64,000 bases of DNA, taken from the NCBI GenBank assembly GCA_031292555.1, contig JARLGV010000111.1:1-64000 (forward strand), read 5' to 3'. Shown here piece by piece: positions 54,991 to 63,308 of this stretch (the first letter of the stretch is position 1; every line of letters begins with the position of its first letter). Under the pieces are notes generated by a model. It did not search any database and was not told where the DNA came from. It was given only the letters and a program-made list of their open reading frames with translations. This DNA comes from Fimbriimonas sp. (GTDB taxonomy: Bacteria; Armatimonadota; Fimbriimonadia; Fimbriimonadales; Fimbriimonadaceae). The translations under genes were made by a program, and so were the position numbers.

Positions 54991-55599
54991 ATGCAAGACG
55001 CCGCTGAGATTTGGAAACAGGCGCTTCCCTCGATCATGCAAGGCATCACTGGGCGCGGCGTGTGGGCTGCGCTGAACGCAGTGCAACCAATCGCCTACGA
55101 GGACGACGTCTTGGTCATCGGCATTCCCCATGTCGACAGCGAATTGGCGGGCCACCTCCGCCTTCCAGCGACGAAGCGCATTATGGAGATTGCGGTCTCC
55201 AAGGTTCTCGGCAAGAACACCGCGGTTCGCCTGATCGACGGCACCCACGCTTCGGACTACGAACTTGCGAAACGGCGCGACGTCGAACGGCGACGTTTGC
55301 AGGAAGCCGAGATGGTGAAGATGCGCGCCGAGATGGCCGCGAAGTCTTCATGGGAAACGATCTACGAGCAGCTTAGCCGGAGATTCGCCGCCGTCTCGAA
55401 CAAGTCCCTCCCTCAGAATCGAGCCCGGTTCTACGAGGAAGCGGTTGCGCTGATCGCGGATGTCAGGAGGTCGCAGGAGTCCTTCGACGATCTCGGTGAG
55501 CGGAACTTCGCCCGTTGTTTGGAGCGCCTGGCTCAGTATTCGGAGGTCCCCAGCACGCTTGTCGCGTCGGACGTACTCCGTAGAGCCGGCGAATTGTGA
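54991..55599 (+). CDS. Protein with a DnaA-domain-I-like N-terminus
   Basis: The 202-residue protein begins AEIWKQALPSIMQGITGRGV, followed by WAALNAVQPIAYEDDVLVIG and IPHVDSELAGHLRLPATKRI. The order W..AL, W..L, D..LVI..P matches domain I of DnaA (DnaA_N). In place of the AAA+ and DNA-binding domains there is a charged helical part (KRRDVERRRLQEAEMVKMRA; FYEEAVALIADVRRSQESF). It could interact with DnaA or its partners, but that is inference. The next gene begins two bases after its stop. Confidence 0.6.
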   Translation: MQDAAEIWKQALPSIMQGITGRGVWAALNAVQPIAYEDDVLVIGIPHVDSELAGHLRLPATKRIMEIAVSKVLGKNTAVRLIDGTHASDYELAKRRDVERRRLQEAEMVKMRAEMAAKSSWETIYEQLSRRFAAVSNKSLPQNRARFYEEAVALIADVRRSQESFDDLGERNFARCLERLAQYSEVPSTLVASDVLRRAGEL

Positions 55600-55600
55600 G

Positions 55601-56362
55601 TTGTCTGAGGTCGTGATTCTGGGCTCTGGCACGAGCAACGGCGTGCCTATGCTCGGCGTGAAATACCCTCCCGCGTTTCTAGCCAACCCAAAGAACCATC
55701 GGTCCCGGGCGTCCATCATGGTCATGGGACCGACCGGCAACCTCCTAGTCGATTGCACGCCGGAGATGCGACTGCAAGTGACCGGTCTGGGGATCACCGA
55801 GATCGAGGCGGTCGTTATAACCCACACCCACGCTGACCACATCATGGGAATGGACGATCTGCGCTCGCTCTGCATGCGCACGAAGGCGCCGGTGACGGTG
55901 TACACGCTCAAGCATCACGAAGCGGACATACGCCGCGTCTTCGCCTACGCCTTCCATGAATATCCGCCCGGCATCGTCGTTCCTCGGTTTGACTTAAAGG
56001 CGATTCCGGACGTGCTTCAGGTGGGCGGTCTCGACGTGCACTCATTCGTGGTCGACCACGGCCCTTCGAAGGTGATTGGTCTTCGAGTGAACAACCTCGC
56101 CTATGTGACCGACGTTAGCCACATCCCGGCGGAAGCAGGGGCCAAGCTGCACGACCTCGATATCCTGATCCTTGACGCCGTGCGATATGAGCCGCATCCG
56201 AATCACTTTCACATGGCTCGGGCCATCGAAGTGGCTCGGGCGATCGGGGCAAAGAAGACCTATTTCACCCACCTGTCAGACGATTACGATCACGACCTGG
56301 TTAACAAAACGCTGCCGGAAACGATGGAATTGGCCTACGATGGCCTCCGTCTAGCTATCTGA
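55601..56362 (+). CDS. MBL-fold phosphodiesterase (PhnP-like)
   Basis: TTG 55601 is taken as start because it gives MSEVVILGSGTSNGVPMLG, the family's normal N-terminus, 1 base after the upstream stop; GTG 55613 is the alternative. The 253-residue product has the metallo-beta-lactamase motifs VVITHTHADHIMGMDDLRSL (HxHxDH), a later FVVDHGPSKVIGLRV, YVTDVSHIPAEA (Asp) and YFTHLSDDYDHD (final His). The same layout is found in PhnP and related cyclic-phosphate or nucleotidyl phosphodiesterases. No other phosphonate gene is near, so the substrate is open. Confidence 0.86.
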   Translation: MSEVVILGSGTSNGVPMLGVKYPPAFLANPKNHRSRASIMVMGPTGNLLVDCTPEMRLQVTGLGITEIEAVVITHTHADHIMGMDDLRSLCMRTKAPVTVYTLKHHEADIRRVFAYAFHEYPPGIVVPRFDLKAIPDVLQVGGLDVHSFVVDHGPSKVIGLRVNNLAYVTDVSHIPAEAGAKLHDLDILILDAVRYEPHPNHFHMARAIEVARAIGAKKTYFTHLSDDYDHDLVNKTLPETMELAYDGLRLAI

Positions 56363-56541
56363 GGAACCTCGCCGGTAGGTCCAAACATGGGTCGGATGGC
56401 CATAAAGAGGCCTATAGGAGCTGGGCAAATGGCAGTTTTTGACCCGCAAGTTAATAATATCTATTGCGCGGATAACCGCAGGACACCTCGACACCGTAAA
56501 TTTAGCACCGCAGATGTGTAAACTCAAGGAGCGCGCGGCTC

Positions 56542-57348
56542 GTGAAAAGCAACAACGATAGCCCCTCTACCATGCTACTTTCGCCCGAGACTCTCAAGAA
56601 CACATGGGAAGACTTTTCGGTTTATAAGAAGCCGCTCGCTAGAGCGGACTTAATCCAACACTACTCGTATCTCGTCAAGGTGACTGCTGGTCGCCTGTTC
56701 GCAGTGCCTCCGGTTGGATCGGACAAGGAAGATTTGATCAGTGCCGGTGTGATCGGGCTGATCAAAGCGGTCGACCACTACGACCCGACTCGCGACGTGA
56801 AGTTTGAAACCTACGCCATTGCTCTGATCCGCGGGGCCATCCTTGAGATGGTTCGGCAGGAGGACTGGGTACCCCGTTCGATCCGCGAAAAAATGCGAAA
56901 CCTGGATCGAGCGACTTGCGCACTTGAGAATGAGTTGGGCCGCTTGCCTTCCGAATTGGAGATTGCCGAGCGAATGGGGATCCCGACCAAGGAAGTGTCC
57001 GAACTCATGGTGCGGACTACTCGAACTATGGTGCATAGCCTGGACGAGGTCGTAGGGAGTTCAAGCGGCGAGGGACCCAAGTTGATCGATCTGGTCGTCG
57101 ACGAGGGGACGGATACCGAGGACGAAGTTGAGGCCAGGGAAGTACGGCGCATTCTCGTGCAGTGCACGGATCGACTTCCGGAGCGCGAGCGCTTGGTGGT
57201 GTCACTTTATTACGATCGCGGCCTAACGTTCCGCGAAATCGGTGGGGTGCTGGGCGTAAGCGAACCTCGCGCCTACCATCTTCACACTCAAGCAATGAAC
57301 CGCCTGCGCACCTCAATGAAGGAGCACGGCATCACTCAGCCCTGCTGA
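56542..57348 (+). CDS. RNA polymerase sigma factor, FliA/WhiG type
   Basis: The 268-residue protein starts at GTG with AAGGAG 10 bases upstream. It has sigma region 2 (HYSYLVKVTAGRLFAVPPVG, DLISAGVIGLIKAVDHYDPT, VKFETYAIALIRGAILEMVR) and region 3 (RSIREKMRNLDRATCALENE, LGRLPSELEIAERMGIPTKE). Region 4 has LPERERLVVSLYYDRGLTFR and EIGGVLGVSEPRAYHLHTQA. Lack of region 1.1 and the length place it with group 3 sigma factors such as FliA, WhiG or SigF relatives. No flagellar genes are adjacent. The next gene starts 20 bases on, so they may be co-transcribed. Confidence 0.93.
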   Translation: MKSNNDSPSTMLLSPETLKNTWEDFSVYKKPLARADLIQHYSYLVKVTAGRLFAVPPVGSDKEDLISAGVIGLIKAVDHYDPTRDVKFETYAIALIRGAILEMVRQEDWVPRSIREKMRNLDRATCALENELGRLPSELEIAERMGIPTKEVSELMVRTTRTMVHSLDEVVGSSSGEGPKLIDLVVDEGTDTEDEVEAREVRRILVQCTDRLPERERLVVSLYYDRGLTFREIGGVLGVSEPRAYHLHTQAMNRLRTSMKEHGITQPC

Positions 57349-57368
57349 ACACTTTGAGAGCAAACCCT

Positions 57369-58379
57369 TTGACCAAGTACAGTCATGTTTTCGTCGCCGC
57401 GGCTATCGGTCTTGTCGTGGTCGGCTGCCATTCAGGATCGAGCGGTTCACTGCCGGATGGGAACGGGCTTCAAGGGGTCGCTGCTACGGTCAACGGGGAG
57501 ACGATTACGCTGCCCGAGTTCAGCCAGCACACCGATTTGAAGCAGACCGTGCAGGTGATGACGCCCCAAGGAGCTCAGCAAACCCAGGTCATCGGCAACC
57601 TCGGCCTGCAATCGCTTCAGGAGTTGGTCGACCAGAAAGTCCTGATGCAGATGGCGAAGGAGCAGGGCGTTCTTCCGACTGACGCCGACGTCGAGGCGGA
57701 AGTCAAGCTGCAGACCGCCATCCGCAAAGACTACATGAAGCTTCTTGAGGATCAGGGCTGGACGGATGCGCAGATTCGCCAGGAACTTGCGATAGGCTTG
57801 GCCCGCCAGCATCTGGTCATGAAGGGAGTGGACGTGTCGCCGAAGGATGTCGACGACTATATCAAGAGCCATCCCGAAAAGTTCAGCGATCCGGCGCTTG
57901 CGACGATCTACTTCATCGAGGCCAAAACCGATGCGAAGAAAGCGCAAGTCGACAAGCGATTGGCTGCTAAGGACAAATTCTCGGTGGTCGCGAGCCTGCT
58001 TAGCGACGAACCCCACGCACGGTCGACGGGCGGATTGTTTGCTTCCAAGGATGTGTCGAAGATGCCGCCGAAGATCCAGCAGATCGTCAACGAGACACCG
58101 GTCAAAGGAACGTCCAACTGGGTCAAGTTTGGTCCAAGTTTCTTTAAGTTCTACGTCGACGAAAAGGTCGCCGCCAAGAGCAGGTCAGTTTCCGACGCTC
58201 AGAAAGAACTGGTGAGGAGGCTGATCGCGATGGAAAAGGGCGAAGCCAAGAACAACTTCACGAAGCAGTTTTACGAGAAGCTAAAGGCCGCGAAAGTAGA
58301 GGTGTCGGTCCCATATCTGCGGCAGCAGTGGCAGAAGACATGGGACCAGATGTCAGATCCGACGACTAAGCCGCAATAG
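57369..58379 (+). CDS. SurA/PrsA-like peptidyl-prolyl isomerase lipoprotein
   Basis: TTG 57369 is the likely start: it gives a lipoprotein signal (KYSHVFVAAAIGLVVVGC) and GAGAG lies upstream. The 336-residue product has a SurA_N-like chaperone part (VAATVNGETITLPEFSQH, LQELVDQKVLMQMAKEQG, DADVEAEVKLQTAIRKDYMK, SPKDVDDYIKSHPEKFSDPA). A reduced parvulin-like domain follows (FIEAKTDAKKAQVDKRLAAK, VVASLLSDEPHARSTGGLF). It assists folding of exported proteins at the outer face of the membrane. The isomerase domain seems diverged from active parvulins, so chaperone function may dominate. Confidence 0.82.
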   Translation: MTKYSHVFVAAAIGLVVVGCHSGSSGSLPDGNGLQGVAATVNGETITLPEFSQHTDLKQTVQVMTPQGAQQTQVIGNLGLQSLQELVDQKVLMQMAKEQGVLPTDADVEAEVKLQTAIRKDYMKLLEDQGWTDAQIRQELAIGLARQHLVMKGVDVSPKDVDDYIKSHPEKFSDPALATIYFIEAKTDAKKAQVDKRLAAKDKFSVVASLLSDEPHARSTGGLFASKDVSKMPPKIQQIVNETPVKGTSNWVKFGPSFFKFYVDEKVAAKSRSVSDAQKELVRRLIAMEKGEAKNNFTKQFYEKLKAAKVEVSVPYLRQQWQKTWDQMSDPTTKPQ

Positions 58380-58674
58380 CGGTTCGGTCTTTCAGTGCTT
58401 CTGCGAGCATCTGGCAGTGCTCGATAGTGAATTCGTCGGTCTCGACGAACTCGCGCAGATCTTCGGCCAGGCCCCTGAAATCGGGTTCGCACCACGTTCC
58501 GAACGGCTCCTTCTCGCTATCGAGTTTGGCCAAGGTTAGCCTCAGCCTGCCCTCAACCTCAAATCCATCAATTCCGTGGCTGATGAGGTGAGGGATCGAC
58601 GTATAGACGCCGAGAACGTTCGAATGACCTTGGGGGTCGACGGATTCTGTGACCCAATATAGCTTTCTAAACAT
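58366..58674 (-). CDS. Hypothetical protein
   Basis: The 102-residue protein reads as a compact acidic domain (YWVTESVDPQGHSNVLGVYT, LRLTLAKLDSEKEPFGTWCE, FRGLAEDLREFVETDEFTIE). It does not match a family I know. It has no signal peptide and overlaps the end of the convergent isomerase gene by 14 bases. Its codon use looks like that of neighbours, supporting a real gene. Confidence 0.6.
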   Translation of the reverse strand: MFRKLYWVTESVDPQGHSNVLGVYTSIPHLISHGIDGFEVEGRLRLTLAKLDSEKEPFGTWCEPDFRGLAEDLREFVETDEFTIEHCQMLAEALKDRTAIAA

Positions 58675-58781
58675 GATGAGCTTAAGAGACGAGGCTCCTT
58701 TGCCTGATTCCTCCGTTAAACTTGTTTGTTTAGCTTACCAGGGACAAGCATATTTACCTAGTCCCACTTTTGTGAAATAGG

Positions 58782-59708
58782 TCATGCGGTCCATACGAAG
58801 GGTGATTCGTCGGTCAAAATCCGAGCGCTTTTTGCGTAGGCTTCAAGCAAATACTCCGGCAAAGTGAATAGTGCCTGATGGAACCTTGGCGTGTAGTACC
58901 GATTTCTTATCCTACGCTCTTGGAATCTCTTTGCGATCTCTTCGGCGGACAATGCAAGCGGATCGTATTTCTTGGAAGCAAGTACGAAGCCCCATGGCTG
59001 GAAGAAGGTCGACACGATGCCGTAGTATCCCGCGACGTAGGGGAACGTCTCTTTCATGCTCTCAAGGGTCTTGATGCAGGACATCATGCACTCGGGGTAA
59101 TTCTCGTTGGCGCTGCCGGCCTGCATCGCGAACACTCCGTCGTCTCCCATCGCGTCGGCGCAAATCTGGAAATACTCGCGTGTAAACAGAAACTGACCAG
59201 GGCCGTCCTCGTGGGGATTGGGGAGATCGCTGAGAATCACGTCGATTCCGGCACCCTTGTGCTCGACGAGCCATTGGCGGGCATCGGTGTGGAGAAGTGT
59301 AGTGCGCGGATCTTCGAACGCGCCTTGATGCCACTCCGGCATGTGCACCTTGACCATATCGACGAGTTCCTCGTCGATATCGACCATCGTCGCATTGGTC
59401 ACCGTATTGTGCTTGAGTGCCTCCCGCAATGTTGCGCCCTCGCCGCCGCCGCAAACGACGACGTTCTTGGGGTTGGGGTGCAGCGTCATCGCCGGCTGGC
59501 TCATGCACTCGTGGAACACGTATTCGTCAAGCAACGATGTCTGGATGTTGTAGTCCAAGAACAGAGACTTGCCAAATCGTGGCACGTCGCAGATTTGATA
59601 GGTCTGGTACTTGGTCTTGCCTTCGAGAATCATCTTCTCGACTCGGTAGTGCCAGGTCGCGGCCGAGGTGTGGGTTTCGGCGATAAACATTCCGGTTGCG
59701 TCGTTCAT
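58782..59708 (-). CDS. speE: Spermidine synthase (polyamine aminopropyltransferase)
   Basis: The 308-residue protein shows the spermidine-synthase fold: TKYQTYQICDVPRFGKSLFL, DEYVFHECMSQPAMTLHPNP, the SAM-binding VVCGGGEGATLREALKHNTV, TMVDIDEELVDMVKVHMPEW, and the catalytic-loop ILSDLPNPHEDGPGQFLFTR. The usual DSTDP motif is SDLPNP here, as in some thermospermine/agmatine-type relatives, so the amine acceptor is uncertain. The decarboxylase gene next door supplies decarboxylated SAM; a hairpin separates the two. Confidence 0.9.
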   Translation of the reverse strand: MNDATGMFIAETHTSAATWHYRVEKMILEGKTKYQTYQICDVPRFGKSLFLDYNIQTSLLDEYVFHECMSQPAMTLHPNPKNVVVCGGGEGATLREALKHNTVTNATMVDIDEELVDMVKVHMPEWHQGAFEDPRTTLLHTDARQWLVEHKGAGIDVILSDLPNPHEDGPGQFLFTREYFQICADAMGDDGVFAMQAGSANENYPECMMSCIKTLESMKETFPYVAGYYGIVSTFFQPWGFVLASKKYDPLALSAEEIAKRFQERRIRNRYYTPRFHQALFTLPEYLLEAYAKSARILTDESPFVWTA

Positions 59709-59794
59709 TGGTTGGGTTCAGGTGCGATGTCGGTGATAGTAGCGAAAGCTAATCAGTGATTATCGGGGGGCGAGGCGTTAAGTTGACCCCACAT

Positions 59795-59831
59795 AAAAAA
59801 GGAGTATGACGGATACCGCCATACTCGTTTT
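59795..59831. terminator. Bidirectional-looking hairpin between speD and speE
   Basis: GAGTATG pairs with CATACTC, with an inner CGG/CCG after one mismatch and a 3-base loop. Six As precede and GTTTT follows, so a T run exists on either strand. It should end or reduce speD transcription before speE. Confidence 0.7.
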
Positions 59832-59851
59832 CGATCATGGGCCTTCGTGCG

Positions 59852-60463
59852 TCAACGGTCTACGTCGTGCTGCAGTCCGCGACGGACCACAAGGAACTTG
59901 ATTCGCTCCGGCTGGAATCGGTCTCGTAGTACATCCACTGCTTTATGCACCAACACGGTGCCCCCGCAGTAGAAGAGATCGATGGCCGCATAGCGGTGCT
60001 CGGGCCAAGTATGGATCGTGTAGTGCGATTCTTGGATAATGACGGCGCCGCTGACGCCGTATGGCTTGAATTCGTGGAACGACTGTTCGACTACGGTGGC
60101 CTTGCTGGCATCGGCCGCATCTCGCATCGCTTTGGCGACGAATGCCTCCGCCTCCAGATTCTTGCCCTGACAGCCGTACATCTCTATTAGGAGATGGGAG
60201 CCGAGAGACGGGCTCTCGTCGGGGCGGAATGGTAGGCCCTCTTCATCCTTACCTAGCCAATCGCTGAACGCTTCTGGATCGGCGGCCGGAATAAGGGTCC
60301 AGCCAGCTTCGTTCTCGATTCTGGGAGGTGCCGACACGGCCATAGGGGATCGATCACGCAACCGAAAAAGCTTCTTGATCCAAGACAGCTTCACTTCGGT
60401 CGGTGCCGGTACGGCGATTGCCCCAAGAACAATGGAGCTAGCAAGGATAAAAGGGTTTGCCAA
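59852..60463 (-). CDS. speD: S-adenosylmethionine decarboxylase proenzyme with N-terminal extension
   Basis: The C-terminal ~120 residues are a SpeH-type decarboxylase: SHLLIEMYGCQGKNLEAEAF, SFHEFKPYGVSGAVIIQESH, YTIHTWPEHRYAAIDLFYCG. The Ser of ESH is the processing site that becomes pyruvoyl. TTG 60463 has GAGG 9 bases upstream, giving 203 residues; ATG 60343 would remove the first 40. With the TTG start, an unusual N-terminal hydrophobic stretch (FILASSIVLGAIAVPAP) precedes the enzyme, perhaps a membrane anchor. The enzyme feeds the aminopropyl donor to the spermidine synthase. Confidence 0.88.
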   Translation of the reverse strand: MANPFILASSIVLGAIAVPAPTEVKLSWIKKLFRLRDRSPMAVSAPPRIENEAGWTLIPAADPEAFSDWLGKDEEGLPFRPDESPSLGSHLLIEMYGCQGKNLEAEAFVAKAMRDAADASKATVVEQSFHEFKPYGVSGAVIIQESHYTIHTWPEHRYAAIDLFYCGGTVLVHKAVDVLRDRFQPERIKFLVVRRGLQHDVDR

Positions 60464-60753
60464 TCACATAGACCTCACGTTTGACGTGCGCAGACACAAG
60501 ATAGCTCTTGCGCGAGAAACCCGACGAAATACTTGTTGAGCGGTATAGGAATGGCGGACGGGTCTCTGCGGCGCTTCTGCGTCGAGAGGGGCCTTACCCG
60601 GGCGGTACAGGCCGCACCCTTCGAGATTCTCAATCCTAAACATCGTTTCCGCTACAACTAAGAGGTTCTCTCCTAGGGCAGTCTTTTGCTGCCATAGCCA
60701 CACCACGGTTATCCGTGACGCACGGGGGATGATACCAGACCCCCGCCCCGATG
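60464..60753. other. Intergenic region upstream of speD
   Basis: These 290 bases must contain the speD promoter. I see no clear tRNA, riboswitch or long hairpin. A minus-strand frame through part of it has no family features and is not called. Confidence 0.4.
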
Positions 60754-61404
60754 TCAATTCGAATGAAGCAATCTACCGTCCGCCAACCTGACAATTCTGT
60801 CTGCCTCCTCAAGCATGCTCGGGTCGTGAGTGACCATAACCAATGAGCCGTTGGCCCTCATTCCGTTTAGAAGCTTGACGACGCTCAGTCCGTTGGAGTG
60901 ATCGAGCGCTGCGGTCGGTTCGTCAGCGAACACGACCTTAGGGAATCCAAGGAGGGCTCTTGCCACACAGACCCGTTGCCGTTCACCACCGCTAAGCTCA
61001 TGAGGATGGCGGTGCGTCTTGTGACCCAGGCCCAGGCGGTCCAGCAGTTCCATTGCCTCATCTACCCTTGATTCCCCCGGTTTGGAGACGAGAACGTTCT
61101 CCAAAGATGTCAGGTAACCGAGAAGGTAGGGCTGCTGAAAGACAAAACCGAACTCGCCGATGCGCAACCGGCTTCGTTCTTCTTCCGGCATTTTGGTGAG
61201 GCTCGCGCCGTTGTATAGTACGTCTCCGCTCGTCGGGATCTTCAGTCCGCTCAGAAGGTACAGGAGCGAGGACTTTCCAGAGCCTGAAGGACCCAGTATT
61301 CCAAGAAACTCATTCTCTTGTACGCCCAAGTCGATCTCCTGGCAGGCGTACACCTTCCGCCCCTGATCCAAATAGGCGAGCGACGCCGCCTCTGCTCGAA
61401 TCAA
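60754..61404 (-). CDS. ABC transporter ATPase (LolD/MacB-like)
   Basis: The 216-residue protein has Walker A LGPSGSGKSSLLYLLSGL, Q-loop FVFQQPYLLGYLT, signature ELSGGERQRVCVARALLGFP and Walker B VVFADEPTAALDHSNG. It is of the LolD/MacB/FtsE type that partners FtsX-like permeases. It overlaps the permease gene by 4 bases (ATGA). Confidence 0.93.
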   Translation of the reverse strand: MIRAEAASLAYLDQGRKVYACQEIDLGVQENEFLGILGPSGSGKSSLLYLLSGLKIPTSGDVLYNGASLTKMPEEERSRLRIGEFGFVFQQPYLLGYLTSLENVLVSKPGESRVDEAMELLDRLGLGHKTHRHPHELSGGERQRVCVARALLGFPKVVFADEPTAALDHSNGLSVVKLLNGMRANGSLVMVTHDPSMLEEADRIVRLADGRLLHSN

Positions 61405-62639
61405 ACCAATCTCCGCTCGACCACGCCGACCGGGTCGAATTTCCTGAACCGCAGGATGACGGTGAAAGTGGCGACGATGAGGATCGAAAGAGGGATCGGG
61501 ATAGTGTAGCAGTAGGCCTGAACGTCGAAAACGTCCAGCGAATAGGCTTTCGGCTCCATGAGGACCTTGGATGCGAGGTTGAGCAGACCGAATGTGAGGA
61601 TAAGGCCCAGTAACCAGCCCAAGGCGATCACGGACACCGATTCGAGGAGGACTCGACGCAGCAGCTGGTGCTTGGTGTAGCCGATCGCCTGAAGCAGTCC
61701 GAACTCCACCAGCCTCTGCGACTGATAGATATTCATGAGCATGCCCATCATAAAGGTGATCACCAACGCGAGGGCGCTTATGACGACATTCAGAATCAGG
61801 TAGAGGGTTGCAAACATCTCGCGCGTGTTCTGCTCGATCTGAAAGTAGGCAAAGACAAGAGGACGCTGTCCTTTGAATTTCTTCACTGTCCAGTGATCGA
61901 GCTTGTTCTGGTCCACGCTGTTATGCGCGAAGATGAGTGCGTCGTCGACCGGAGGGAAGTAGTTGTCCCGCTGGTATTCGATCGAATCGATCATGAACCA
62001 TCGGTCGGTTTCAGCGATGCCGACTACCTTGATCTTGTCCGGCGCGTAGTTCTCGATATCGTCCGGCTTCAGCACCGTCGACCCGATCTTTAGCCCCAGG
62101 TTTTTGGCGACTGGGCGGCTGACGATCGCTTCCGGCGCGCCTGGATTGGGGTACCTGCCGATTACCCTGCCACAACCCTGTCGGGCTGCGTAGTATCGCA
62201 TGTCGTCCTGCGTCAACCCGAGCATGACGAACGGCCACTTGCCGACGATGCTGCGGACGATCGCGCTGCTGGCTCGGCAAATGATGATTCGCTCGATCCT
62301 TACCGGCGAATGCTCCTTGATCGTGGAAACTAACTGGGGAAGGAGGCTTGGGTCTCCCCGAGGAGTAATGCCGGTTTCCTCTTTTGCGTACCGGTAAACG
62401 ATGCGAATCGAATAGGGGATCGAGTCGATCATCGCGATAATCCCGGACACGAGCATGACCGCCAAAACGATCACGGCGGTCAGGGGTATCGTCTTCCCGG
62501 CGTTCCTAAGCAGATAGGTGGAGGGCGCCAACGGGCGAAGCACCCGTCGCTTGCGCGATAGCTGGACCTCCGACTGAGCATCCTTGGCGTTACGGTTGTC
62601 CGTTTCGGATGTCCCTTCGGTATCGGATGAAGATCTCAT
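61401..62639 (-). CDS. FtsX-like ABC permease
   Basis: The 412-residue protein has the MacB-PCD/FtsX layout: a cytoplasmic N-terminal tail, helix 1 at ~53-75 (IPLTAVIVLAVMLVSGIIAM), a large external domain (residues ~80-280) and three helices at the C-terminus (LILNVVISALALVITFMMGM, SVIALGWLLGLILTFGLLNL, YTIPIPLSILIVATFTVILR). The ATG at 62639 lies inside the preceding RibD-like gene (50-base overlap). The pair with the ATPase would export or extract a lipid-linked or peptide substrate, not identifiable here. Confidence 0.85.
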   Translation of the reverse strand: MRSSSDTEGTSETDNRNAKDAQSEVQLSRKRRVLRPLAPSTYLLRNAGKTIPLTAVIVLAVMLVSGIIAMIDSIPYSIRIVYRYAKEETGITPRGDPSLLPQLVSTIKEHSPVRIERIIICRASSAIVRSIVGKWPFVMLGLTQDDMRYYAARQGCGRVIGRYPNPGAPEAIVSRPVAKNLGLKIGSTVLKPDDIENYAPDKIKVVGIAETDRWFMIDSIEYQRDNYFPPVDDALIFAHNSVDQNKLDHWTVKKFKGQRPLVFAYFQIEQNTREMFATLYLILNVVISALALVITFMMGMLMNIYQSQRLVEFGLLQAIGYTKHQLLRRVLLESVSVIALGWLLGLILTFGLLNLASKVLMEPKAYSLDVFDVQAYCYTIPIPLSILIVATFTVILRFRKFDPVGVVERRLV

Positions 62640-63291
62640 TGCCTATCGCGTGATGTTCGACGAGGATGTATTGTTGCAGATCCTCTCTCGCCAGTGGTTC
62701 TCCGTCGGCGTAAGTCGGCACATCGCGACCGAGTTTGACCTTTGGCGCGACAGTCAAGAACAGCTCGTCGATCAGATTTGCGGCGAGCAACTGTGCGTTC
62801 AACTCGCTTCCCCCCAATACTAGCAGCCGCCGTATGCCGAGTTGCGCCCTAAGGCGCGCAAATGCCGCCGGGAAATCGACCGAAGCCGCTTCCGATCCCA
62901 GTAGCCGTACCGGTGGCCGAACTACGCCCTGTAGATTGGAAGGGCCGACAACATACGCCTCGCCATCGGAGAGGAAGCGAGAATCATAGGGAATCGATCC
63001 AGAAGCGGAAACGACGATTCGAATGCGAGGGTTCGGGTTCCAAGCCTTGGGCGCGGTCCGGAGGGTTTGGGCGCCGATCATCACGGCGTCCGCGGTCTCG
63101 GCGATCCGCCGCATGAGCAGATGGTCGGTCTTGCTCCCCAGATCCAGAACGTCGTCCGAGCGGGATCCGCTCAGAATCTTGCCGTCGATCGTCGATACCA
63201 TATTGATGAACGCATACGGCCGATCAAGGGGCACTTCGGCCGGAGCCAGGTCGGAATAGACATGTGTGCCGTCTGCCCTTTCTGCGTTCAT
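62590..63291 (-). CDS. RibD-C/DHFR-fold reductase
   Basis: ATG 63291 gives 233 residues; the frame runs further upstream only as a shadow of the DsbA-like gene. The chain has the RibD C-terminal fold: YAFINMVSTIDGKILSGSRS, LLMRRIAETADAVMIGAQTL, RIVVSASGSIPYDSRFLSD, LRAQLGIRRLLVLGGSELNA, LIDELFLTVAPKVKLGRDVP. There is no deaminase domain, so it could be the reductase step of riboflavin synthesis on its own or an orphan NADPH reductase. Its end overlaps the permease start by 50 bases. Confidence 0.86.
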   Translation of the reverse strand: MNAERADGTHVYSDLAPAEVPLDRPYAFINMVSTIDGKILSGSRSDDVLDLGSKTDHLLMRRIAETADAVMIGAQTLRTAPKAWNPNPRIRIVVSASGSIPYDSRFLSDGEAYVVGPSNLQGVVRPPVRLLGSEAASVDFPAAFARLRAQLGIRRLLVLGGSELNAQLLAANLIDELFLTVAPKVKLGRDVPTYADGEPLAREDLQQYILVEHHAIGNEIFIRYRRDIRNGQP

Positions 63292-63308
63292 CTCGGTTTC
63301 CGTCGATT

